Shown: positions 1 to 8,593 of the stretch, in pieces
How the letters are laid out: every line of letters starts with the position of its first letter
Numbering within the stretch: the first letter of the stretch is position 1
Source of the DNA: Portunus trituberculatus
Taxonomy: Eukaryota; Arthropoda; Malacostraca; Decapoda; Portunidae
Assembly: GCF_017591435.1 (NCBI RefSeq)
Contig: NC_059279.1
Coordinates: 168,501 to 232,500, forward strand
DNA: 64,000 bases
Direction of reading: 5' to 3'
Notes under the pieces: generated by a model
What the model was told of the DNA's origin: nothing
Seen by the model: only the letters and a program-made list of their open reading frames with translations
Database searches by the model: none
Position numbers and translations under genes: made by a program

Positions 1-144
1 ACTTGCCAGTCTGGTCACGGCTTGGCTTCTTGATGGTATAGACGACCTTCTTGTCCATCACCTTGACCTCCACTTCCTTGGGGCTCAGTGGCTTGCCGTC
101 TTTCAGGAGCTTTGCGTCCACCTTGGAGATCCTGGCGCCGGGGA
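1..144 (-). CDS. bt: projectin/twitchin exon 33 (IgL, partial at window edge)
   Basis: Last exon visible; it runs off the left edge. The acceptor is CAG at 145-147. Two bases complete an Ile codon with the single A left by exon 32, and the frame stays open to position 1. It encodes the core of an I-set Ig domain (VDAKLLKDGKPL, then KKVVYTIKKPSRDQTGK, the E-F strand region). The canonical C-strand Trp is replaced by Leu. By analogy with projectin this would be the last Ig of the tandem preceding the Fn3/Ig core, which should continue beyond the window. The acceptor choice rests on phase: the other AG sites nearby give stops or leave the wrong phase. Confidence 0.85.
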
Positions 145-459
145 CTGTTGTGGTGGTGGAAAATGTTAATGATAAATGTTAGTGTGGAAGGATATGTTAT
201 AACTAACTTTTTATGTTGTCTCCTTGGTTTTCATGGTTTAAAGCGTATGTTTCCTGGTGTTATTTGACTGCTGTGGTGATGAAATAGTATTAATGATGAA
301 TATTGATGTGGAGAAGTATGTTACGAGTATCTTTCTATGTTTTCTTCTTGATGTTGATGTTGAAGTGTAACATAAAAGGACAGACCAGTGACATGTGGAA
401 GAAGAAAGTACAAGCTTACAGAAAATTCACAAGGCAAGGGCTCAAGAGGAGGAACTTAC
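145..459 (-). other. intron 32
   Basis: Short intron between exons 32 and 33, donor GTAAGT at 454-459. No repeat or further coding signal seen. Confidence 0.75.
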
Positions 460-592
460 TAGTGTAAGGAACTTCGAAGGTCAAGGGCTTGCTGGCGGGG
501 CCCTCGATGGGTTCCTCAGGTTTGATGCTCGGGGGCTTCTCTCCTTCGCCTACACTGAGCTGGCAAGAGGTCTCCAGATTCCCGCACACAAC
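460..592 (-). CDS. bt: projectin/twitchin exon 32 (end of IgK, start of IgL)
   Basis: 133 nt, 44 codons plus one base. The acceptor is CTCCTCAG and the donor is a perfect GTAAGT. The first half (VVCGNLETSCQLSVGEG) supplies the F-G strands of IgK; the second half (KPPSIKP ... KPLTFEV) is the A-B strand region of IgL. It enters in phase 0 after exon 31 and leaves in phase 1, which exon 33 matches. Exon 33 alone began in mid-domain, so an upstream half was expected here, and the reading is coherent. One exon carrying parts of two neighbouring Igs also occurs in exon 9. Confidence 0.85.
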
Positions 593-689
593 CTGAGGAG
601 GAGCGTTGCATGAAGGACGTACTGATTATTTCGATTTTCAGAGATTCCTTTCAGCTTTAGGCAGGATGTGAAGGATATGTATATATAGG

Positions 690-935
690 GTGTGTAAGCG
701 TTTCGAGTCAAGCAGGAGTTTACGAGAAGTTTTTGATGTTGTGTTTACCTGCAAATGCTTTTAAATGATTGAGAAAAAGCTTGTAAACTCCCCTTAGTCT
801 CTTTACTAATGACGTATTGAAGGATATGTTGGATGTGTAGGCGTTTCATGAGTCAAGTAGGAGTTTACGAGAAGTTCTTGGTGCTGTGTTTAGCTGCAAA
901 TGCTTTTAAACAATTGAGTTAAGGCCTGTAAACTC
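690..935. repeat. two-copy tandem duplication in intron 31
   Basis: The block around 695-760 (GTTTCGAGTCAAGCAGGAG, then TTTACGAGAAGTTTTTGATG and CAAATGCTTTTAAA) recurs around 845-910 (CATGAGTCAAGTAGGAG, then TTTACGAGAAGTTCTTGGTG and CAAATGCTTTTAAA). The copies are about 145-150 bp apart and slightly diverged. No function is evident. Confidence 0.6.
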
Positions 936-1013
936 CACCCAGTCTTTTAATAGCGACGTGATGATGTATTGTTCTTTAAAACTGTGAACCGTTCGCCCAG
1001 GTAATCTCCCCTG

Positions 1014-1014
<1 letters not shown>

Positions 1015-1109
<95 letters not shown>
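1015..1109. repeat. (TG)n microsatellite
   Basis: About 95 bp of perfect TG on the plus strand, CA on the transcript. It starts about 8 nt downstream of the exon 31 donor. Confidence 0.97.
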
Positions 1110-1111
<2 letters not shown>

Positions 1112-1117
1112 CCTCAC

Positions 1118-1335
1118 CTTGATCTCTCCCTCGTGGTCCATGGCTGCCTCCTTAATGATCAGCTTGTGCACGGCTCCTTTCTTCACGATCTCATAGTTGT
1201 CACCGGGCTTGACTTCCTCGCCCTTGATGAACCAAGTGAGGGGTGCGTCGGGGTCCACCAGCTCCACTTCGAAGGTCGCGGGCTGCTTCTCGAAAGTGGT
1301 CTGGTCCTGCAGTGGCTTCTTGAACTTGTTTTCGA
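1118..1335 (-). CDS. bt: projectin/twitchin exon 31 (IgK)
   Basis: 218 nt: two bases finishing a Phe codon, then 72 codons. The acceptor is CCCACAG and the donor GTGAGG. The translation reads FENKFKKPLQDQ, then ATFEVELVDPDAPLTWFIKG (B-C strands with the invariant Trp), then KLIIKEAAMDHEGEIK (the E-F region). The B-strand Cys is replaced by Val, which is common in cytoplasmic sarcomeric Igs. The domain is finished by exon 32. The LQDQ ... W-F-I/L-K-G pattern is characteristic of projectin, twitchin and obscurin Igs. Confidence 0.93.
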
Positions 1336-1752
1336 CTGTGGGAGAGAGAGGAGAGTGATTTGGTATTGTAGGGAGAGAAACAGGAGAAAGAGCTTTTTTA
1401 TGGAACTTGTTTTCGATTATGGGAGAGTGATTTGGTGCTGTGGTCTGTTTTGTGTTGGTGTGTGGGAGGGGAAGAGAAGAGGAGATAAATAGAGAGAAAG
1501 AGGAAGGTCAAGGGGAAGTTTTATTATGGATGAGAATTTTTTCTAGTGTGTGTGGTTTCAGTTTTTTTTTTTTGTGTGTGTTAGCATAAAAGGCGAGGGT
1601 TTATGAAGGTTAGAATATTGGTGGCCAGAGTCTTCACTATTTAAATCCCCCACATTAAGTTTCTGAAGCTATATAAAATCACCAAATAGTAAGCAGAATG
1701 AAAATGGAAATGCGTCGTGGTACTCATACGCAGAATAGGCACCATTACTCAC
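1336..1752 (-). other. intron 30
   Basis: 417 bp with purine-rich stretches and a T run near 1561. No coding signal seen. Confidence 0.7.
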
Positions 1753-1877
1753 ACTGCACAATGGTCTCGCAGGCGGTCTCATCAGCGTTAGTTCTGCAGC
1801 TGTAGTTGCCAGCATCTTCCATTGTGATACTCTTGAACACCAGCTGTCTCTTCCTGCCGTCCTTCATGATCTTGATG
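1753..1877 (-). CDS. bt: projectin/twitchin exon 30 (second half of IgJ)
   Basis: 125 nt: one base finishing a Gly codon, 41 codons, one base left over. The acceptor is CCTGCAG and the donor GTGAGT. It encodes the D-G strands of an I-set Ig: RQLVFKSITMEDAGNYSC is a textbook E-F segment with the Asp-x-Gly-x-Tyr-x-Cys motif, followed by RTNADETACETIVQ. Phase joins exons 29 and 31 without a break. Confidence 0.92.
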
Positions 1878-3580
1878 CTGCAGGCGGGGCGGGAGCGGGA
1901 GAGAGAGAGAGGGGACAAATTAGCGGGTGAGGTGATGCGGTTTTGTGTCACTAGGTGGGTTCCGTGTTCCCGGCTCAATGTGTGCATGGTTGTCTCGCGC
2001 GTCAAAGGTGAGCGCATAGAGGGAGTCTGATCTCTGTCTCTTAGTGTGGATGGTTCCGTTAAGGTCTCGTGTGGCTGGTACAGCAGTGGGAGTCTTGCTA
2101 CATGACGTACTGTTACGTCTATACTTTGGTCTGCTTCATGTAAGGTCTGATTCTCTCTTTTTTTCACTATCTTACTCTGCTTTGGTCTTTATTCTGTCTT
2201 GCCTCTCTTTTCCCTAACTGAGATAACAGCAAAAAGATTGTCGGTGTCTTAGCCAGTACGACAAATACGCCGTGCAAAGCCTTAACCAGTGCAAGCAAGG
2301 GATGAGTATACAAAAAAAATATGCCGTTGAAAAAGTAAGGAATGGAAAGATCTTAACTCTGACGCCCACGGTATGAGCTGAAGGGGAGTGAGAGGAGTGA
2401 AGGAGTAGTGGCAAGGGTGTGAGGGTAAAGGATGGCGAAACTCCAGCAAAATTCTGAAGGGAGAAAAGTAGCGTGTGTGGGGGATGTGTTGAGCAGGAGG
2501 CGTCAGTCTGTGCCCCGCGTCAGTCTCTACCTCTCCTTGGCATTGCAGTAGCCACGTCAGGAGGAAAATAACAAGAAAAATTAAGACAGTGCAGCCAAAA
2601 TGCAGACAAAGAAACGTCTCGCCCGAGAAGCTAAAGAATAAGGTAAAATAAAACAAAATAAGAGTTCTAAGTAGAAATTTCTATCACCACGGAGGTAGAG
2701 ACTTTGAAAACAGTTGTTGTAATACTTGAATCTTTAAGAAAACAAATTATTGATCAAAAAGAAAAAAAAATAGATAAATGAAACATAAAATTTGTGTATG
2801 AATAAATCACAAATGAATATCGATCACTGAATAAAAATAAACAAAACCAGTAAAGCCAACGGGGCACAGGATGACCGCGGCCTCGTGCTGGGTCAGGCAG
2901 ATTATAGAAGTCGATGTTTTGAGGTCACGTGAGGGTATGAGGGAGGGTGGGAAAGGAAAGGGATAGCAGTAAGAAGTAGTTCCATTTATAGTTTAGAACA
3001 TTTAGCTTAGATTTCCATTTTAAAACGTGGTAGATTGAATTAAATAGCGTATCGTTTAGTTAACCACCGCCGCATATGTTTATTTAAGTCACAGATGATG
3101 GATGAGTCAAAAAGAAAGTGGATATACAGTCATACATCCACAGTTCCTTCATTTAGATTATATTTCTTGAGGTTTGATGGTTATTCAAGGGCCCAGAGTC
3201 ATGTCCACAGCGGGTCTAGTCCCTTCAGATTAACACTACGTCGCTAGGTCAGTCACATGTAGCGAAAAAAATACAAAAAAAGGAAGATAAACATAAAATA
3301 GAAGAAAAAGCCAACTCAGCCCTCGGTCCATACGCTGTAGGTGTCAACATCGCATCTGAACCGAGGACTACGCTGACTCAGGAAAGAAATTGGTGGGAAG
3401 TCAAAATTAAAAAGGTAAAAAAGCATCACAGTCGATACCAGAAGCCAGGTTTTTGTTGGTCAAGTACAGGTGGGTTTGCTTTACCTCTGAGCGCCTGTGC
3501 GGATGTACGAGGAACCTTGAGATCTGTGAGAGGGCAAACCTAGGTCAGGTCCAACAACAAACGTCCTCACAACATACAAG

Positions 3581-3584
<4 letters not shown>

Positions 3585-3640
<56 letters not shown>
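3585..3640. repeat. (TC)n microsatellite
   Basis: About 56 bp of TC on the plus strand, inside intron 29. Confidence 0.97.
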
Positions 3641-3644
<4 letters not shown>

Positions 3645-3700
3645 TACTCTCACAAAGTCGATTACACATAAAAAGAAAGAAGGACAGAGCATTGAAGAAG

Positions 3701-3709
3701 ACACACACA

Positions 3710-3787
<78 letters not shown>
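3701..3787. repeat. (AC)n microsatellite
   Basis: About 87 bp of AC with one interruption near 3710, inside intron 29. Confidence 0.97.
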
Positions 3788-3790
<3 letters not shown>

Positions 3791-4369
3791 GGGGAAAGGA
3801 GCAGACAGAGCACAGAGAGGAAGGGTAATTCACAAAATATACCGTTGATTAATAAACAAAAGACAAACAACTGAAAAATAACATATAAATTTAAGTAACA
3901 CGCAAGTCAAAATAAGACGAGCACTCGGCAACAAATACAACAATAACAAGAACAAATAAAAAAAAAAACTTAATTGTTATTATATCCTGATGAAAACTTG
4001 GGAATAAGACAAGGATTAAGTAACTCTTGGAACTATAAAGGTAAAAATAACTAAATATCGATGAAAAGCTCATAAAATCAAAGTTTCTTGTAAAATAAAA
4101 TCTCTGTCAATTAGATAATCTTTCATGCCTTGTCTCATAAAAATTGGCACCCATTTAACTACATAAAAAGATCTCCCTTCACTAATGCTAATTAAAACTA
4201 CACACATTAATCTCACTGAACAGAAATAAGTACTAAAATACAAGAAAAAGGAAAAGAACTCCCCTTACAGTTCTCGTTTTCCTTTTCTTGTTTATTATCT
4301 CTCTTTTTCTTCCATTCTCTTCCGTTTTCATTTATATCACGTCAATCAAAACTAACACTAAGCAAAGCA

Positions 4370-4710
4370 ACACTACTCTCACTGAACCACAAAGCAAATT
4401 ACTCACAACGCTCTGCTACAACACACCCGCTGACCACTCTCTCACTTGCCGTCAGTAACAAGGCGTCAACTAAAACTAAGGAGAGCAATACTATTCTCCT
4501 TAAACCGAAGCAAATTATCCATAATCCTCTAATACAACATACCAGCTGACCAACCTCCCTCTTCACCAACCGTCAGTATCTAAGCGTCAAGTAAACACTA
4601 TGCAAAATACCGCTACTTTCACTAAACCACAAAGTAAATGACCCACAATCCTCTGCTACAACACACCAGCTGACCACTTTCCCCAGCCTCCCGTTCACTA
4701 GCCGTCAGTA
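4370..4710. repeat. three diverged ~120 bp tandem copies in intron 29
   Basis: Blocks beginning near 4378, 4497 and 4616 share ACTCTCACTGAACCACAAAG-like text, ACAACACACCAGCTGACCA-like text and CCGTCAGTAAC-like text. The copies differ at many sites, so this is an old tandem triplication. No function is evident. Confidence 0.55.
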
Positions 4711-4747
4711 ACCGAGCGTAAGGAATCAGGAGCGTTAGTCTGCTCAC

Positions 4748-4892
4748 CCTTTGGTATCCGGCGTGAGCTTCTTGTCCCCGTAGTACCACTCAACGGGCGC
4801 CTCAGCCTCGTCCACCTCACACTCCAGCACGACCTTGTGGTTCTCAGTGACCGTCCTTGACTTGAGCGTCTTCGTGAACTTGAAGGGCTGGT
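4748..4892 (-). CDS. bt: projectin/twitchin exon 29 (first half of IgJ)
   Basis: 145 nt: two bases, 47 codons, two bases. The acceptor is CCCTCAG and the donor GTGAGC. The sequence reads DQPFKFTKTLKSRTVTENHK, then VVLECEVDEAEAPVEWYYGD with the B-strand Cys and C-strand Trp. Exon 30 provides the second half of the domain. Confidence 0.92.
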
Positions 4893-5229
4893 CTGAGGGA
4901 CGATAGATGTAGCAGTAGTACATGGGAACATAAGAGCATAAGGGAAGTTGTAAGTCAAAGTGTACGTGTGATGGTCCATACAGAATTATTTACCTGTTTC
5001 CATCTATCATTTTAATTCATAAGCTTGTCTTCTACTACTACTACTACTACTGCTATTTTTACTGCTACTACTATTACTACTGCTGCTACTACTTTATGTA
5101 GGAGGGGAACTATTATATCACTACTAATACTATTACTAGCACCACCTCCATCACCACTACTACCACTACTAATACTACCACCACTACTACTACTACCACC
5201 ACCACCACTACTACTACTACTACTACCAT

Positions 5230-5308
<79 letters not shown>

Positions 5309-5318
5309 GTCCACTCAC
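4893..5318 (-). other. intron 28, mostly a (GTA)n tract
   Basis: 426 bp, two thirds of it an imperfect trinucleotide array that begins 5 nt after the exon 28 donor. No further coding signal. Confidence 0.75.
5032..5308. repeat. (TAC)n imperfect trinucleotide array
   Basis: About 275 bp of TAC/ACT units with CCA and GCT interruptions; the last 90 bp are nearly perfect. On the transcript it reads (GTA)n, so every unit carries a GT and an AG. Confidence 0.95.
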
Positions 5319-5466
5319 CGACGACACTGAGGGTTGTTTCCGACACTTCCTTCTCACAGCGGAAGATCTTGGCGGTGTACTTGCCCTTGTCCTTCTTGCT
5401 GGCCTTCTTGATGGTGAGACGCACTGTGCCGGTCATGTCCTTGTAGGTCTCGTACTTCTCGTTGTC
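5319..5466 (-). CDS. bt: projectin/twitchin exon 28 (second half of IgI)
   Basis: 148 nt, 49 codons plus one base. The acceptor is GTTTCAG and the donor GTGAGT. It encodes YETYKDMTGTVRLTIKKASK, then KDKGKYTAKIFRCEKEV and ETTLSVV: the E, F and G strands of an Ig. The usual F-strand Cys is displaced to FRC. It opens in phase 0 after exon 27. Confidence 0.92.
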
Positions 5467-5882
5467 CTGAAACACGCAGTTCAATTTGTATCACTATTTT
5501 CTCAAGGATTTATAAAGCTTATTTGATATTAACCTCGTTCTATATTTCTGGTTAAATCGAAACGGAAGTAGTCTTTTGCAATACTATTAGCACTTATTTG
5601 TAATTTACTTCAGTTATAGGAGATTTACTGGTTTCGTAGCATAATACTATTTTTATTAAGTGGTAATTTGTTACTTTTTACATTTCTGGCTAATAAGAAA
5701 TGAAAACTGATAATCTCTTGCTATATTCTGTAGATTATTTCCAGATTTATTCAATTTAGTTACTGAAAAACTTCTCTTTTCACATTGTATGGTTGAAAGG
5801 AAATAAAAACTGATAATTTGCGGTAAAGTTTCACGCTGCGAGTCAAACTTCGTGGCAGTGGCAACAGATGGCGCTGACTCAC
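5467..5882 (-). other. intron 27
   Basis: 416 bp, AT-rich, no repeats of note. Confidence 0.75.
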
Positions 5883-6022
5883 CTCGATCTTAGTGTCCCC
5901 GTAAAACCAGTGCACGATGGCCTTGTGGGAGTTGACCTGCGCCTCCAGAGTGGCCTCCTTGGTGGTGTAGCAGCTGGTCTTCTTTGGCAGCGGCCGCACG
6001 AACTTGTAATCAGGGTCAGGCT
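5883..6022 (-). CDS. bt: projectin/twitchin exon 27 (first half of IgI)
   Basis: 140 nt: two bases, then 46 codons. The acceptor is CCCCGCAG and the donor GTGAGT. The sequence reads EPDPDYKFVRPLPKKTSCYT, then EATLEAQVNSHKAIVHWFYG, with the C-strand Trp and with Ala in place of the B-strand Cys. It starts a new Ig right after the G strand of IgH. Confidence 0.92.
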
Positions 6023-7289
6023 CTGCGGGGAAGGCGGGGTGAAGTGAAATAAAGGCGATGCAAGAACAAGAAAGGTTGACTGTACAGTATTAAAAAAAAG
6101 CGAGCTAAAAAGGGGTTTCCTATTGAACGAGGCAGTGAAATAGAGAGTGGCGAGTGCAAAGAAGCGTTACACAACAAGAAATTAAAAATAACACAGACAA
6201 AAAGGATTTATTCGAAAGGAAACAAAGAGGATACGACCTGAACTGACTGATGGAAAACTTTATAACATCACCATCATAATTTGGCGTATCTAATAAGATA
6301 TGTCTAACTACAAACAATATGCAAGACTGACATAGGATAAACTAACATGGAGGCAAGGTGATGCTAGTAACAGAATATCACTTGAAACAGTAGACAAGGA
6401 AATTGAGAAAGAGTGTTGCAGATCTGGGGAATGAAAGCGAATCTCTGAGTTGGTAAGACCAATGAAGAACTAGAAAGACCTAATACACTACTTGGAAACA
6501 GAAATAAGACCAATCTCTCAGGCTGGAGAGACCCAACACACTACTTGGAAATAGAAGCAGTCAATCTCTCAGGGTGGAAAGATCTAACACTCTACTTGGA
6601 AACAGAAACAAGGCCAATCCCTCAGGGTGGAAGGACATAACACACTACTTGGAAATAGAAACAAGGCCAGTCTCTCAGGGTGGAAAGACCTAACACACTA
6701 CTTGGAAACAGAAACAAGGCTAATCTCTCAGGCTGGAGAGACCCAACACACTACTTGGAAACAGAAACAAGGCCAATCTCTCAGGCTGGACGGACATAAC
6801 ACACTACTTGGAAATAGAAGCAAGGACAATCTCTCAGGCTGGAAGGACATAACACACTACTTGGAAATAGAAGCAAGGACAATCTCTCAGGCTGGAAGGA
6901 CATAACACACTACTTGAAAACAGAAACAAGGCCAATCTTTCAATTTAACAAGACCTAACACACTCCTTGGAAACGGAAACACAGCCAATTTCTCAGGATA
7001 GCAGGATCTAACACTCATTGTAAATAGAAACAGGGTGGAAGGACATGACACATACTTGAAAACAGAAACAAGGCCAATCTCTCAGGGTAACAAGATCTAA
7101 CACTCCTTGGAAACAGAAAAATCACCAATCTTTAACGGTGACAAGGCCAAAAACGCTCCTTGGAAACAGAGACAGCACCAATCTTTCAGCATGACAAGAC
7201 CTGACACAGACAGTAGGACAAGACAGAACACAAGACCTAACTTCTGGACAATGACAGCAGAAGACAAAAAAGCAGGCCATGGCACAAAC
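6023..7289 (-). other. intron 26 with a 53 bp minisatellite
   Basis: 1.27 kb. More than half is a tandem array of 53 bp units. The rest is AT-rich and unremarkable. Confidence 0.75.
6475..7190. repeat. 53 bp minisatellite, about 12-13 copies
   Basis: The unit contains AACACACTACTTGGAAA(C/T)AG, AAGCAAGG(A/C)CAATCTC and TCAGGCTGGAAGGACAT. Successive starts at 6798, 6851 and 6904 give an exact 53 bp period. Copies decay toward 7190, where spacing becomes irregular. There are no unique spacers, so this is not a CRISPR array. Confidence 0.9.
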
Positions 7290-7434
7290 CCTGGACGGTG
7301 AGGATGGCGGCGCAGGAGATGCCCATACACTCCACGGAGTAGCGACCCATGTCCTCCACCGTGGGTTTGCTGATGATGATGGAGTGCACGCAATTCTCCG
7401 ACTTGAACTTGTACTTTGAGCCTGGGAAGAGCTC
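7290..7434 (-). CDS. bt: projectin/twitchin exon 26 (second half of IgH)
   Basis: 145 nt, 48 codons plus one base. The acceptor is CCCTCAG and the donor GTTTGT, an unusual GTTTG. It encodes LFPGSKYKFKSEN, then HSIIISKPTVEDMGRYSVEC and MGISCAAILTVQ. The E-F motif (D-M-G-R-Y) is intact. This stretch together with exon 25 closely resembles the projectin/twitchin Ig that follows the KYAKW linker. Confidence 0.93.
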
Positions 7435-7710
7435 CTGAGGGGTGAAGAAGAGTGTGTTTAACGCCATCACAGCCAGACACACAGATAAGACTTTGTATTC
7501 AGTTTCAGCATCATATCTTGGTTTTTTATCTAACTGTATTGAAAGTTATTAGGATTTTCAAAGGACGTAATTGGGGTTTTGCTCCTGAGGGGGTGAAGAA
7601 GAGTGTGTTTAGCGCCATCATAGTGAAACGTACAGATAAGACTTTGTATTAAGTTTCGACATCATATCTTACCTTTTTATCTAACTACAGTAAAAGTTAT
7701 TATGGGTTTC
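7434..7710. repeat. tandem duplication next to the exon 26 acceptor
   Basis: The text GCTCCTGAGGGG-TGAAGAAG, AGTGTGTTTA(A/G)CGCCATCA, CAGATAAGACTTTGTATT and TTTTTATCTAACT appears at about 7431-7535 and again at about 7581-7687. The second copy contains a duplicated CAG acceptor with its pyrimidine context but no exon behind it. Confidence 0.75.
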
Positions 7711-8187
7711 AAGGGACGTTATTGGGTTTTTGAATTAAGTTTTCTAAGTTTTCATGATTTCAGGGATATTTCAACATGGATTCTGCATCGTAAATTGGAA
7801 AAATATCTAGAAAAAATCAGTGTAATCAATCATCGCTGTACTTCCTTGAATCTAGACCACATGAAAGCTCAAAGGATAAAAAATCTCATACAGACAAAGA
7901 AACCGTCACATACTCAACCATCCACTTACCCACCCTCACTATTTAATCCTCTCACTCATGATCAAGCTTTCCCTTAACTGTCTACAGCTTTAAAGACTTT
8001 TCTATACTAATCACTTAAAAACGTATTTCTGAAGCTTAGCAAAGATAAAATCAACCTCTTATCTGTTTATATTTTTAATTTCAGTGCTAACTATCTATTA
8101 CTACTATCTGAATGCTAATAAAAACGATTATAACAATGAAATAAGATAAAGGATGAGTTCTTTCACTTACATCGACTAACAAAGAGG

Positions 8188-8292
<105 letters not shown>

Positions 8293-8380
8293 ATTTTTAT
8301 AATCTAAATACTAATACGTAAAAGGTAATCATAACAGTAACGGGAATAAAAATAAACGATAGAGTCTTTCATTCACACTG

Positions 8381-8384
<4 letters not shown>

Positions 8385-8454
<70 letters not shown>
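8385..8454. repeat. (TC)n microsatellite
   Basis: 70 bp of TC on the plus strand, so (GA)n on the transcript, starting 13 nt downstream of the exon 25 edge. Confidence 0.97.
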
Positions 8455-8458
<4 letters not shown>

Positions 8459-8467
8459 ACTACTTAC

Positions 8468-8593
8468 ATCCTTTTTGAAGAACCACTTGGGCTTGGAGTC
8501 CTTCTTGGAGAATTCACCTTCGAACTTGGCTATCTTCTCCTTGCCTTCCTTCACCGTCAGATCCACCAGGGGCTTGATCCATGACTCCTGCTT
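8468..8593 (-). CDS. bt: projectin/twitchin exon 25 (first half of IgH)
   Basis: 126 nt, 42 codons, phase 0 at both ends. The acceptor is GAGCAG and the donor GTAAGT. It encodes KQESWIKPLVDLTVKEGKEK, then IAKFEGEFSKKDSKPKWFFK. The C-strand Trp is present and the B-strand Cys is Gly. The phrase pair LTVKEG(K) and KPKWFFKKD is a strong family signature. Confidence 0.93.

Larger units (their letters stand above)
593..1117 (-). other. intron 31 with (CA)n beside the 5' splice site
   Basis: 525 bp between exons 31 and 32. The donor side is almost entirely a long (CA)n tract on the transcript strand. The rest is unremarkable; two similar AT-rich segments (about 690-790 and 820-930) share the phrase GTGTGTAAGCGTTTC or GTGTAGGCGTTTC, then GAGTCAAG(C/T)AGGAGTTTACGAGAAGTT, and look like a local tandem duplication. 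Confidence 0.7.
1878..4747 (-). other. intron 29
   Basis: 2.9 kb. It contains the (TC)n at 3585-3640 and (AC)n at 3701-3787. Around 4380-4700 a loosely repeated block of about 120 bp occurs (ACTAAACCACAAAG ... CTCTGCTACAACACACC ... CTGACCAC), in three diverged copies. No exon was recognised between the flanking halves of IgJ, which join perfectly. Confidence 0.7.

Noticed and set aside
6475..7190. CRISPR-like array
   Set aside because: The 53 bp units are contiguous without unique spacers, and the context is a eukaryotic intron.
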